Part shown: positions 39,601-46,767 of the stretch, piece after piece
Layout of the letters: each line of letters starts with the position of its first letter
How positions within the stretch are numbered: position 1 is the stretch's first letter
Source of the DNA: Antedon mediterranea
Lineage: Eukaryota > Echinodermata > Crinoidea > Comatulida > Antedonidae
Direction of reading: 5' to 3'
DNA: 64,000 nucleotides
Assembly: GCF_964355755.1 (NCBI RefSeq)
Contig: NC_092675.1
Span: forward strand, 5,678,312 to 5,742,311
Made by a program: the position numbers and the translations under genes
Notes under the pieces: generated by a model
What the model saw: the letters and a program-made list of their open reading frames with translations, nothing else
What the model was told of the DNA's origin: nothing
Database searches by the model: none

Positions 39601-40797
39601 ACTAGATTTAGATTTTTTCTCTACAAAATTCAAACTTGCATTTTTATCATTTATTTGTTTAAAACACAAACTGTGTATGTTGAGAAACAGTACTCAAATA
39701 TCATGTGTGAGCTTTTCACTATCTGCTTACATATTATAGCCCTTTCACATCGCCTAACAAAACTCCGGAGTTTTCACACATCAGGGCGTTTTGTATGGTG
39801 TGCGTGCTGGTGTGTGATATACTTCTAAGTACTGCTAGGCCATGTAAAAAAGTATTAAGTCAGCTTATACCAGTTTTTCTTGCATTCAAATTTCATTTTT
39901 AAGTTCTAATTTGGTTATTTAGAGCACTTCTACATTATAGAAATATGGGAATAAATTGATTAACCTTTTGCTTTTGATTATTTTTAATAGTATATTCCGG
40001 AAGAGGTATTAAACAATCGTCCAGACAATGCTTATATAAGACCTCAACTATGTATGGGGTCACGTAACTCATCCACTACAAGTGCAGCACAGACTGTTAT
40101 CGAGATGAATCATCTTGCAGCCTCTAAGGGGTCACAGTTCAATGAAAGAACTGTGCAAACGGGCAGTGCTGATAAGGTATCTGGTCATGGTAGTGCAACA
40201 AGCGTTCATGGTAAATCATCACGATCTGGAAGCACAGGCAGTGGTCATCACTCACAACAGTCTAGTCCACCATCTTCAGGAGCAAGTCAGAGGCGACGTA
40301 CAGAGTATGAGAAAGTCCCCAGCGATGATCCAGACAACTGTGTATATAAACGTCAAGGCGGAACTGCGTGTGTTAGAGAGCGAGACTTTTGCGTGTCAAA
40401 AATGGATAGCGACAGTGCTTCTGATAAAGACAGTGAAACGTCGAGTGTATGCGAAGGTGATAGCATTGATATGCCAAACCCACAGATTCAAGCCTTCAAT
40501 ACGTTACGTTCTAGCGACCGCGATAGTGCAGAATATACGTGGGATGACTATGGACAGCTCGCCAGGTTCACCCCTAATGGTTTCAAAGGGGATTCTCCTT
40601 TGCATCATCCGATGGGCAGAGGGAGGCTGTACGGTACAGGTAGCGGGGTACGACCCAGTATGAACGTTGTTGCAAACCCAATGAACTGTGGCTTACAGAA
40701 CAATGCGATGGGAGACAGTATAAATAATCCTAACGATGCATATTATCAATCAACCCTTAATAATTTAGACATCTCCGCTTCTCCTGCAGCTGTATAG
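12497..40797 (+). CDS. NRG: neuregulin-like EGF ligand gene (multi-exon span)
   Basis: This is the gene-level entry; exons are listed separately. The order is: Ig exons 1 and 2; an alternative first exon with a membrane anchor (20,110); EGF exons (26,241 to 32,532); transmembrane exon (36,254); two cytoplasmic exons (36,733 and 39,991). Phases agree at every junction. The isoform starting at 20,110 totals 2,076 nt, or 691 residues plus stop. The neuregulin assignment rests on four things: the Ig domain resembles the NRG C2 Ig (GIKISK...KLRF...GAYEC); EGF modules are split after the fifth cysteine as in NRG1; a membrane-anchored start exon lies between Ig and EGF exons as in NRG1 type III; and a single transmembrane helix is followed by a Ser-rich tail ending PAAV. 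Known NRGs activate ErbB receptors after shedding. The alternative is another EGF-family ligand. The 5' signal exon is missing. Confidence 0.8.
13685..13815. mobile_element. foldback MITE, family A copy 1
   Basis: The ends are inverted copies: TAAAGCTCTGTCTATACTAT on the left and the complement of TTAAGCTCTGTCTACACTAT on the right. A second copy of the same family lies at 51,815-51,957. About 130 bp, no coding potential. Confidence 0.8.
14205..14407. mobile_element. mariner-type MITE with TA ends
   Basis: Inverted ends of about 25 bp: TAGCTTACTTGGATAAACCG on the left and the complement of TAGCTTACCTGGATAAACCA on the right, with the similarity continuing into AATAGCC. Both ends finish on TA, consistent with the TA target duplication of Tc1/mariner elements. 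About 200 bp, non-coding. Confidence 0.7.
15693..15805 (+). CDS. NRG: neuregulin-like exon: Ig domain, second half
   Basis: The acceptor is TTACATTTTCAG and the donor GTAAGT. The exon enters in phase 2 and leaves in phase 1. It encodes KLRF followed by GAYECVADNG, that is the Y-x-C of the second Ig cysteine, and ends SNKLFV. The same order (ELRI...GEYMC...ANITIV) occurs in vertebrate NRG1. Its outgoing phase 1 fits the first EGF exon at 26,241 directly, so the anchor exon at 20,110 would be skipped in Ig isoforms. Confidence 0.85.
15806..20109 (+). other. intron and presumed alternative promoter region
   Basis: AT-rich intron. It contains a possible 17-nt microexon (16,077-16,093), CTTCATTCTT-type short repeats near 18,505-18,535, and cryptically simple TTATCAACATCTT-rich sequence at about 19,290-19,420. 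The last few hundred bases before 20,110 would hold the promoter and 5' UTR of the anchor isoform. I see no clear TATA box. Confidence 0.55.
20110..20290 (+). CDS. NRG: neuregulin-like alternative first exon with membrane anchor
   Basis: The ATG at 20,110 opens a 60-codon frame that ends at donor GTGAGT in phase 1. This is exactly the phase needed by the EGF exon at 26,241. The first about 30 residues are hydrophilic and acidic, then basic (EKTKSQLR). A hydrophobic segment of about 20 residues follows (LAILGTIVVGLVFIVLNL), then an extracellular WWKLEYST. Basic residues before the helix suggest a cytoplasmic N-terminus. Vertebrate NRG1 type III likewise starts with a cytoplasmic N-terminus and a hydrophobic anchor encoded by an alternative first exon between the Ig and EGF exons. 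With the C-terminal helix the product would span the membrane twice. The vertebrate cysteine-rich region is absent. Confidence 0.75.
20291..26240 (+). other. long intron before the EGF exons
   Basis: Mostly AT-rich. AAGCCCATCCTT recurs four or five times between 23,118 and 23,320. A piggyBac-like MITE with a GC-rich core lies at 25,290-25,828. No additional exon with acceptable splice sites and matching phase was identified. Confidence 0.6.
25290..25828. mobile_element. piggyBac-like MITE with GC-rich core
   Basis: The left end is CTTAAAGCCCCATTCCCTCC and the right end is the complement of CTTAAAGACCCCTTCCCTGC. A TTAA lies at each end, matching piggyBac target duplications. The core (25,440-25,680) is G+C-rich, with GCGCGCGG and repeated AGGCCTA/CTAGGCTAGG motifs that also occur at 55.0-57.5 kb. 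No transposase frame is visible, so it would be non-autonomous. Confidence 0.65.
26241..26418 (+). CDS. NRG: neuregulin-like exon: EGF module 1 and start of 2
   Basis: Acceptor CTTTCTGTAG, donor GTAAAC; phase 1 in, phase 2 out. EGF 1 runs from VCAVNCYNGG to GFIGEFCEN, with cysteine pattern C-x3-C ... C-x-C-x-C ... G-x-x-G-x-x-C. A short linker rich in Thr and Pro (VTTKAPPA) follows, then EGF 2 begins at CDGMSCGDYG. The exon can be joined either to the Ig exon at 15,693 or to the anchor exon at 20,110. Confidence 0.85.
26744..26898 (+). CDS. NRG: neuregulin-like exon: end of EGF 2 and EGF 3
   Basis: Acceptor TTTATTTCAG, donor GTGAGT; phase 2 in, phase 1 out. It completes EGF 2 (CTCKCQKYYSGKYC) and, after a DTPPP linker, encodes EGF 3 (CTLQCVNG to GRTCN). 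EGF 1, 2 and 3 share a compact arrangement with a short B loop. Confidence 0.85.
27375..27468 (+). CDS. NRG: neuregulin-like exon: EGF 4, first half
   Basis: Acceptor TTTATTTTTAG, donor GTAAGT; phase 1 in, phase 2 out. It encodes KPCSRPDICLNGGTCY and stops just after the fourth cysteine (IELC). The rest of the module is on the next exon. A split between the fourth and fifth EGF cysteines is also found in vertebrate NRG1. Confidence 0.85.
28063..28196 (+). CDS. NRG: neuregulin-like exon: end of EGF 4 and EGF 5
   Basis: Acceptor TTTTTCTTCAG, donor GTAAGC; phase 2 in, phase 1 out. It completes EGF 4 (CPDGYSGNNC) and encodes EGF 5 (CNLNCGDHG to GYKGALCD), the compact type. Confidence 0.85.
28564..28693 (+). 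CDS. NRG: neuregulin-like exon: EGF 6, first half
   Basis: Acceptor GATTTCAG, donor GTAAGT; phase 1 in, phase 2 out. A linker containing ATPTNSF is followed by the first four cysteines of EGF 6 (CFNEGTCY ... HLC). Cysteine spacing, with the next exon, is 9-5-11-1-8. This is the closest of the seven modules to the NRG1 EGF spacing of 7-5-13-1-8. Confidence 0.85.
28694..30846 (+). other. intron inside EGF 6
   Basis: AT-rich intron of about 2.15 kb. No second-half EGF alternative exon comparable to the 32.3-kb pair was found in it. Reading frames here lack splice signals. Confidence 0.6.
30847..30966 (+). CDS. NRG: neuregulin-like exon: end of EGF 6, first half of EGF 7
   Basis: Acceptor GATTGGCAG, donor GTGAGT; phase 2 in, phase 2 out. 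It completes EGF 6 (CPNGAEGTRCQ) and starts EGF 7 (GDCLCLNGGVCV ... NAVC). The first loop of EGF 7 is unusually short (C-x-C). The exon ends in phase 2 before two alternative continuations. Confidence 0.85.
30967..32308 (+). other. intron upstream of the alternative EGF exons
   Basis: AT-rich intron. It holds two inverted repeats close to the alternative exon pair: CAATAAAGAGTTC with its complement (31,979-32,047) and a foldback at 32,092-32,191. Confidence 0.6.
32092..32191. repeat. 100-bp foldback in intron
   Basis: The left arm begins CGAGTATAAGCCTGCCCCCT; the right arm is the complement of CGAGTATAAGCCTAACCCCT. The arms are about 23 bp with few mismatches. It ends about 115 bp before the first alternative EGF exon and could be a small MITE. 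Confidence 0.7.
32309..32370 (+). CDS. NRG: neuregulin-like alternative exon a: EGF 7 end
   Basis: 62 nt; acceptor GTTTCCAG, donor GTGAGA; phase 2 in, phase 1 out. It encodes the last two EGF cysteines (CPAPHGGNRCQ) and a stalk (LILPVDIKD). It fits the transmembrane exon at 36,254. Using both this exon and the one at 32,471 adds 124 nt and shifts the frame, so only one can be used in a full-length product. Confidence 0.85.
32471..32532 (+). CDS. NRG: neuregulin-like alternative exon b: EGF 7 end
   Basis: 62 nt, the same length and phases as exon a; acceptor TTTACTTACAG, donor GTAAGT. Joined in phase 2 to the 30,847 exon it encodes CLKNFMGLRCEL followed by a stalk VKAAKTFD. That is a second version of the EGF third loop and juxtamembrane region. 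It lies 100 nt after exon a. In vertebrate NRG1 the alpha and beta forms also differ at exactly this part of the EGF domain. Confidence 0.8.
32533..34221 (+). other. intron before the transmembrane exon, first part
   Basis: AT-rich intron without a recognisable exon. It is followed by the Helitron-like element at 34,222-35,753. Confidence 0.6.
34222..35753 (+). mobile_element. Helitron-like non-autonomous element
   Basis: The left end is TCTATATATAAATTTACG, preceded by A. The right end is CTAG, followed by T, and just before it is the hairpin GATGGTACGC / GCGTGCCATC with GAGCGAAGCGAGC in the loop region. The 5' TC, a 3' hairpin before CTRR, and insertion between A and T are the hallmarks of Helitrons. 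The 1.5-kb interior shows no Rep/helicase frame. It contains a two-copy direct repeat of about 38 bp at 34,700-34,782 (TTGGTTTAACACA). The 5' end recurs on the - strand at 59.15-59.31 kb, which supports a mobile family. Confidence 0.65.
36254..36356 (+). CDS. NRG: neuregulin-like exon: transmembrane segment
   Basis: Acceptor TTATTGAACAG, donor GTTTGT; phase 1 in, phase 2 out. A short stalk GQQDQRK, which contains basic residues that could serve a protease, precedes about 22 hydrophobic residues (TVIFVAFLVTIGLCLICYL). RYR then marks the cytoplasmic side. Family members are shed next to the membrane; a cleavage site here is inference. Confidence 0.85.
36733..36844 (+). CDS. NRG: neuregulin-like exon: cytoplasmic juxtamembrane
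   Basis: Acceptor TTTTTCCCAG, donor GTAAGA; phase 2 in, phase 0 out. It encodes a strongly basic and charged segment (RKSKETERYEKQVENLRKH, then SKRSNG). The position and charge match the KKQRKKLHDRLRQSLR region of vertebrate NRG1. Confidence 0.8.
36845..39990 (+). other. intron with possible alternative 3' exons
   Basis: AT-rich. Two acceptor-like sites would give alternative C-termini in the right phase (37,585-37,701 and 37,821-37,838). No other coding feature was seen. Confidence 0.5.
37585..37701 (+). CDS. NRG: possible alternative terminal exon of the neuregulin-like gene
   Basis: After TTTTGTTACACAG a phase-0 frame of 38 codons runs to TAA. It is basic at first (KRHGQKQ), then aromatic and hydrophobic (FYSFLLLILITFF). 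It fits the phase-0 end of the 36,733 exon. Vertebrate NRG1 has several alternative cytoplasmic ends, so such an exon is plausible, but the AT-rich composition allows chance. Confidence 0.2.
   Translation, partial: QTPSKRHGQKQISWSIFWKIYSKFYSFLLLILITFFET
39991..40797 (+). CDS. NRG: neuregulin-like terminal exon: cytoplasmic tail
   Basis: Acceptor TTTTTAATAG; phase 0; 268 codons plus TAG. It starts YIPEEVLNNRPDNAYIRP. The tail is rich in Ser and Gly (SGHGSATSVHGKSSRSG), then RRRTEYEKVP, then an acidic Ser-rich segment (DSDSASDKDSETSS). It ends ISASPAAV. Vertebrate NRG1 tails have a similar order (EYETTQEY, an acidic Ser-rich patch) and end DPIAV. Its G+C is clearly above the flanking introns. 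Codon bias and the long open frame make coding certain; the neuregulin assignment of the tail itself rests on weak similarity. Confidence 0.9.
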   Translation, partial: YIPEEVLNNRPDNAYIRPQLCMGSRNSSTTSAAQTVIEMNHLAASKGSQFNERTVQTGSADKVSGHGSATSVHGKSSRSGSTGSGHHSQQSSPPSSGASQRRRTEYEKVPSDDPDNCVYKRQGGTACVRERDFCVSKMDSDSASDKDSETSSVCEGDSIDMPNPQIQAFNTLRSSDRDSAEYTWDDYGQLARFTPNGFKGDSPLHHPMGRGRLYGTGSGVRPSMNVVANPMNCGLQNNAMGDSINNPNDAYYQSTLNNLDISASPAAV

Positions 40798-42874
40798 CAT
40801 GTCAGGACCTTGTTGTAGATAAATAACGTAAATATTTATAAATTAAACAGAGTAAGCATACAAAGTATAGTATTATGAAAGAAATTAAGATGATTTGAAA
40901 GAAATATTAATGAAGTATGTGATGCAACATTGAACATATCTCTATTGGGAGTGGTTAAACTTTGAAAGAAAGTAAGTAAGGTTGTAATGTGAATTGGGCT
41001 ATACACAATTAACTTTTAAGAGCCATAGTTGACTGAAATAATGTACTAATGAATGCATTGTTTAGTTTATGAATAAATTAAACTATTGAAGAATATATAG
41101 TTTTATATACAGTGTAATTATGTAGTTCAATATACATTGATTAGTGTAGCGGTTGAGTAATGGAAAAGTCATTGTTAATAATGGTTTGAGATATATATGG
41201 AAGAAAGTGTAACCATCACGAGTACAGTAAAACGGTCATTAATATATATATGATCTTGAAAGAAAGTATATAAGTTTGCTCAGTAAATTGAATAGGTTTG
41301 AAAGGGTAATAAAAGTTTAATAATCAAATATTATTTTTGATATGATAAACATGATTTAGATCATGTAGGAAAGGTACTCAAACTGTCTAACTTGATCTTT
41401 TACAAAAAAGTTGTGGTTATATGTGATTTAGGAAGAGTAGGAAAGGGTCTAAAGTTGTGTAGCAACAAATGGAAAGATGATTATTTTCCTTATGGAATAT
41501 AGGTTAAGTTTGCAAGTGTTTAAAATGTATGCAAAGAATGAAATTAAATATTTTAATTAGTGCATTTGTTTGTAAAGCTGTTGATGACCAGCGTATGCTG
41601 TCATGCAACATAGCTAAGCAGTTGAATGCTCGTTTTTATACTGCACCTTATTGGATTAATCAGTTAGTTTTCACATCATTCCCCGAGTCTGTGTTGTGTG
41701 TGTGTGTGATGCTTTTAATTTATGTTGTTTAAACTGTTTTTAGCACATATAATGTAAATAATTGTTTCTATAAATAAATATTAATTCAGATGTCAAAGTA
41801 TTAATATTATCTGAATTAATTTTTTAGATAAATTTTTATATATTTTTGTTTTTTTAATTGTTTGCATCGATGGGACGCAATCAAATGCTGCCGCAGATCA
41901 TGACTAAATTGAACCAATTTATGACGTATAGATATGTGATCATTTTTTTAGTTATAAATTTAAAAAATCTAATTTTGTATTAAAACAAATACATAGACTT
42001 TAATGTTGGTAATAATACTTAAAAATATAAACATCATAGTTATTATATGTTTGAATCTAAATTTACCATAACTGTTAAGTGACAATTTACAAAGTTTGTT
42101 TTACTATTAATTTTTTATTTAATTTTTATTAAACGACAGCCAAAGATTTCATTTGTATAAATGCAGATAGGAATTTATTTAGGAAAGTTATAAGATATAC
42201 ATAGTAAAATTAAATATAAATAAAAAATATTAACCTTTTAAAGTAAAAAATCTACTTATCTTCATTTGTTTTAAAAGGCTGAATCTAAATTTTAACAAAA
42301 CCTTCGTTCTCGATTTGTTTAAATAAGAAAAAAAAATACCTTTACCAATTCCAGCATATTTTTATCTTATAAATAATATAGTATATGATATATAGTATAT
42401 ATATATTGCCTTGTACAGATGTAGTAAGATTTTTAAGAAGTTAAGGAGTTGTTCAAAGCCTAGAATAGTCACATGATTTTACTGCTATACCATAAGTAAC
42501 AAGGGGCTATAAAATATATATATACGAATATATAAACTTTGGTGTAAATTCTAAATATTTTTGTAAGTTTGCTGAATGAGGGAAATGATTAAAGGTGTAG
42601 TTTGTACATTTTCAAAGCAATGTGGTGAGGCTGGTAAACTAAGTAAGCTAGCTAATACTATCCTACTACTACTAAGTACTTTCCCAATTCATTTAAAATT
42701 AATTTTGCCATGTGCCTATTCATTTAAATGTATTCATCTTATGTTGTTGTTATGTTGTTTACAATGTGTACTGTATAATACTGCAAAATCTTAGTTTTTT
42801 TAAATTTTGGTCTGAAAAGTGTTTTAGGTACTTTTGTAAAATGAATGCTTGACTCAGTATACAAACTGTATAGC
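40798..42874 (+). other. probable 3' UTR and downstream sequence
   Basis: AT-rich, no coding evidence. AATAAA-type signals occur at about 41,070 and 41,773. The frame at 42,576-42,794 lacks any recognisable feature. Confidence 0.5.
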
Positions 42875-43112
42875 ATTAAATAAATAAATGTTAACTTTTA
42901 GTTAAACCAGTTGACAAGTACTTACTTGCTACGTTTCAGCTACTTTCAGTAGCCTTGGTCACGGTGAATTGCGCCATCTCTCGTCTGATGTTCAGCTTTC
43001 TGCTGGTGTCCCCCTTTTGCGTGACCAAGGCTACTGAAAGTAGCTGAAACGTAGCAAGTAAGTACTTACTTGTCAACTGGTTTAACTAAAAGTTAACATT
43101 TATTTATTTAAT
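42875..43112. repeat. long near-perfect foldback (about 90-bp arms)
   Basis: Arms 42,875-42,963 and 43,020-43,112 are nearly perfect inverted copies (for example CAGCTACTTTCAGTAGCC and its complement). They are separated by a 56-bp G+C-richer loop, and the right arm has a 4-bp TAAG insertion. TGTATAGCATTA occurs immediately left of the left arm and again about 30 bp right of the right arm. It may be a foldback transposon or MITE. Confidence 0.85.
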
Positions 43113-43531
43113 ATCCATTGAAACCAGATGAAATTTTTTGAGAATGTATAGCATTATATTATCAATATGACTGATTTGGGTGGCCCACACCCTGTAATCA
43201 TATCTAATCCTACTTCAGTGTCATTTTCATGTAAAAACAAAACAAGCAGGTAGGTTTTTTTTTCTTAAAAAAAAACAAAAATAAAAGTATAATAAATACT
43301 TTTACCATATTTATTTTTTGTAAATGTTAATTTTAAGTTAGCTGTAATTATTATTTAATTGTATTTCTAGTTTTAGTTATTACAGTATTTATTTTGATAA
43401 CATTGCCTTAAGAAAACCAGTTGCTTTGCTGTATCTTATCCTGCAATGCAATTAACTAAAATACTCCCCTCTATGGTGTATTTTTTCTTGACAATAGTTG
43501 TTTATATTTGTGGATACGACTTGCTGTAATT
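43113..43531. other. AT-rich spacer
   Basis: No gene or repeat recognised between the foldback and the 93-bp tandem array. Confidence 0.5.
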
Positions 43532-43950
43532 TAATATTCATGAGACTAATTGCATATGCATAATTTGCTTCAACTTGTTAGCATAATTATTTATAATGTG
43601 GATGTAAGCTGTGATTTTTTTTATGAATATTCATGAGAACAATGGCATATGCATAATTTGCTTCAACTTGTTAGCATAATTATTTATAATGTGGATGTAA
43701 GCTGTGATTTTTTTTTATGAATATTCATGAGAATAATTGCATATGCATAATTTGCTTCAACTTGTTAGCATAATTATTTATAATGTGGATGTAAGCTGTG
43801 ATTTATTTTAATGAATATTCATGAGAATAATTGCATATGCATAATTTGCTTCAACTTATTAGCATAATTATATATAATGTGGATGTAAGCTGTGATTTAT
43901 TTTAATGAATATTCATGAGAATAATTGCATATTAATACTTGCTTCAACTT
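43532..43950. repeat. 93-bp tandem array, about 4.4 copies
   Basis: Units begin near 43,532, 43,626, 43,719, 43,812 and 43,906. Each carries the palindrome ATGAATATTCAT (or a close variant) and, in the first four, TTGCATATGCATAATTTGC or a close variant. Units are very similar, which suggests recent amplification. Confidence 0.85.
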
Positions 43951-44600
43951 TGACACATGTAAATTTGATTGGATGAAAGTTAATGAATGTTAAATAGTTT
44001 TACTGCACTGTTTATAATACTTTCTTAATAGTGTAGCTCTTCACTAGAAATTATTAAAAAATTAACTATTTGCAAAAAAAATTTAAATGTAAAAATATTA
44101 ATTAATCATGCAGCGTGTTTGTATATTTTCATATGTATTGTTTACTAAAAATTTATTTATTAACATTTGGTATGTGATTTAGCTGAAGTTTCAAAACAAT
44201 AATGATGTTCTACATATCTTCCTCAGGATAAAGACACCTCAACTCCTCCAATTAGATTTTACACTTGGCCCTGATAAACACCCACATTATAAATATAAGC
44301 ATCAGTTACTCTAATTAGAGACCAAACCTGGTAATAACAACTACATGTCTTTATCGGGCCTTGTCTTTAAATCGGTACTTAATGTTTGTTTTGGAGCATG
44401 CTCAGTACATGCTTGTAATCTAGTTCAGCTTTTATGACGAGTAAATGCAAAGATTCCAAAAAAGAAACCAATTTGATGTGTCATTTTACTTCAAACTATT
44501 ATTATTATTCAGCATTATTTTGAAGCAAAATAGTGCTGAAAAGTATGACATATTATGTGATTATAAAGCAAATTATTTATTATAAATGTGGTAATAACAA

Positions 44601-45895
44601 AATAACAAGGTTGTAATTTGCCCATTTTTCGACAAAATCCCTGTGCTATAGCATAGGGATTTTTTTTTAAATCGCACAAAATACAAACTTTTCAAAATGC
44701 GGTAATATCGCTATATGTGAACGTATATCACATTTTTATCCTCTTATACTGTCATAGGACAAAGTTATGTAAAAAAATAACATGGTTGTAATTTGCCCAT
44801 TTTTTGACAAAATCCCTGTGCTATAGTACAGGATTTTTCAATAAATCGCCCAACATACTCGACTTTTCAAAATGAGGTAATATCGCTATATGTGAACGTA
44901 TATCACATTATTATCCTCTTATGCTGTCATAGGACGAAGTTATGTAAAAAATATAACAAGGTTGTAATTTGCCCATTTTTCCACACAATCTCTGTGCTTT
45001 TGTACAGGGATTTTTTTTTAAAATTGCCCAAAATACAAACTTTTCAAAATGCGGTAATATCGCTATATGTGAACGTATATCACATTATTATCCTCTTATG
45101 CTGTCATAGGACAAAGTTATGTAAAAAAATAACAAGGTTGTAATTTGCCCATTTTTCGACAAAATCCCTGTGCTATAGTACAGGGATTTTTCAAAAAATC
45201 GCCCAAAACACAAACTTTAAAAAATACTGTTATATCGCTATATGTGCACGGACATCGCATTTTTATCCTCTTATACTGTCATAGGACGAAGTTATGTAAA
45301 AAAATAACAAGGTTGTAATTTGTCCATTTTTTTACAAAATCCCTGTGCTATAGTACAGGATTTTTCAATAAATCGCCCAACATACTCGACTTTTCAAAAT
45401 GAGGTAATATCGCTATATGTGCACGTATATCACGTTATTATCCTCTCATGCTGTCATAGGACGAAGTTATGTAAAAAATATAACAAGGTTGTAATTTGCC
45501 CATTTTTCCACACAATCTCTGTGCTATAGTACAGGGATTTTTTTTAAAATCGGCCAAAACACAAACTAAAAAAAAAAAATAATATCGCTATATGTGCACG
45601 GACATCGAATTATTATCCTCTTATACTGTCATAGGACGAAGTTATGTGAAAAAATAACAAGGTTTTAATTTGCCCATTTTTGGAAAAAATCCTTGTGCTA
45701 TAGTACATGAATTTTTCCAAAAATCGCCCAAAATACAAACTTTTCAAAATGCGGTAATATCGCTTTATGTGCACTTATATCACGTTATTATCCTCTTATA
45801 CTGTCATAGGACAAAGTTATGTAAAAAAATAACAATGTTGTAATTTCTCCTTTTTTGACAAAATCCCTGTGCAATATCGCTATATGTGCACGCAT
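44601..45895. repeat. 175-bp satellite, about 7.3 copies
   Basis: The motif GGTTGTAATTTGCCCATTTT recurs at a spacing of 174-176 bp from 44,609 to 45,836. Most units contain the inverted repeat AAATCCCTGT ... ACAGGGATTT, or a close variant, around GCTATAG, and also TATCGCTATATGTG. Frames within the array are shadows of the repeat. Confidence 0.9.
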
Positions 45896-46521
45896 TATTA
45901 TTATTTGCGAATCGGAATTTTGCTACAGACAAATTTAATTTCAAAAATATGATTTATTGGTCCTCATTGACTGTTAAAATACAATTTCTTTAAATATAAA
46001 TAAAATTACTTTATAATTAATTAACAAGATATTTTGGTAATACTTATATATTGTTACAAAACCTCATGTTGTCATGAGCATGTTTAGACTGACCTGCCAC
46101 TACTTCTACCAAGGATTATATTCAGAGATATTTGGCACCAATAAAGAAATTAATCTTCACACACTAATAATTATAATTGGTACATGATCAACATAAAATA
46201 ACTGTGCTTCTTCTCAGAGCAGCACACATCAACACAGTATACACTGTTAGGAAATTCTGCACCATAAACAAATTAGATTCTGTCAAAGTCAACACAGCAA
46301 ACAATCAACTATCATCTATTTAATACTTGGCCTCTCATAGGTCACTCAGTTAATAAGTTAAAATAATACTTAAAAATCATACACAAGCTTACAGACATTA
46401 CCTGTAAGCCTCTAAAAACAAGTAAACATGAAATTGTTTCTGATATATTTTTTATTATAAACATTTTAAAACTTAATAATTAAGTGAGCACAGTCTATCA
46501 CATCTTAATTATTTCAAAGAT
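45896..46521. other. spacer and probable 3' UTR of the antiporter gene
   Basis: AT-rich, no coding sequence. It directly follows the minus-strand antiporter stop. A TTTATT at about 46,449 is AATAAA on the minus strand and could be its polyadenylation signal. Confidence 0.5.
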
Positions 46522-46767
46522 TTAGACAAATGTTTGCTTGTAACTGTCAGATTCTGATGTTTTTTCATCCACTTCACCAGGTATTTCTCCATTTGTAGCG
46601 TTGGTTGCCAAGTCTGGAACTTTCTCATCCGCCATCACCTCAACATATTCATGAAGTGTATTTTCTGGTAGTGCATTGCTTTGCAGAAGCTTTGGTCCAG
46701 TCAACATGATTAGGATTGCACCAATAGGAGCAGTGAGGAGGATGACAAGAACTGCTATTGTTAAGAT
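46522..46767 (-). CDS. SLC9B2: SLC9B2 exon 9 (last)
   Basis: Acceptor TTTACATTCACAG|ATC; phase 0 in; 81 residues plus stop. It encodes the final membrane segment (ILTIAVLVILLTAPIGAIL), then TGPKLLQ and a hydrophilic C-terminal tail. The first about 50 nt and the acceptor are the template of the adjacent 67-bp array. Confidence 0.92.
   Translation of the reverse strand: MLTIAVLVILLTAPIGAILIMLTGPKLLQSNALPENTLHEYVEVMADEKVPDLATNATNGEIPGEVDEKTSESDSYKQTFV

Noticed and set aside
40115-40663. 182-codon plus-strand frame inside the neuregulin-like last exon
   Set aside because: It overlaps the phase-0 cytoplasmic tail in another frame, has no splice support and no recognisable motif; it is a shadow of the real exon.
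43532-45895. CRISPR-like arrays
   Set aside because: Repeats are head-to-tail without unique spacers, and the genome is eukaryotic; they are minisatellite and satellite arrays.
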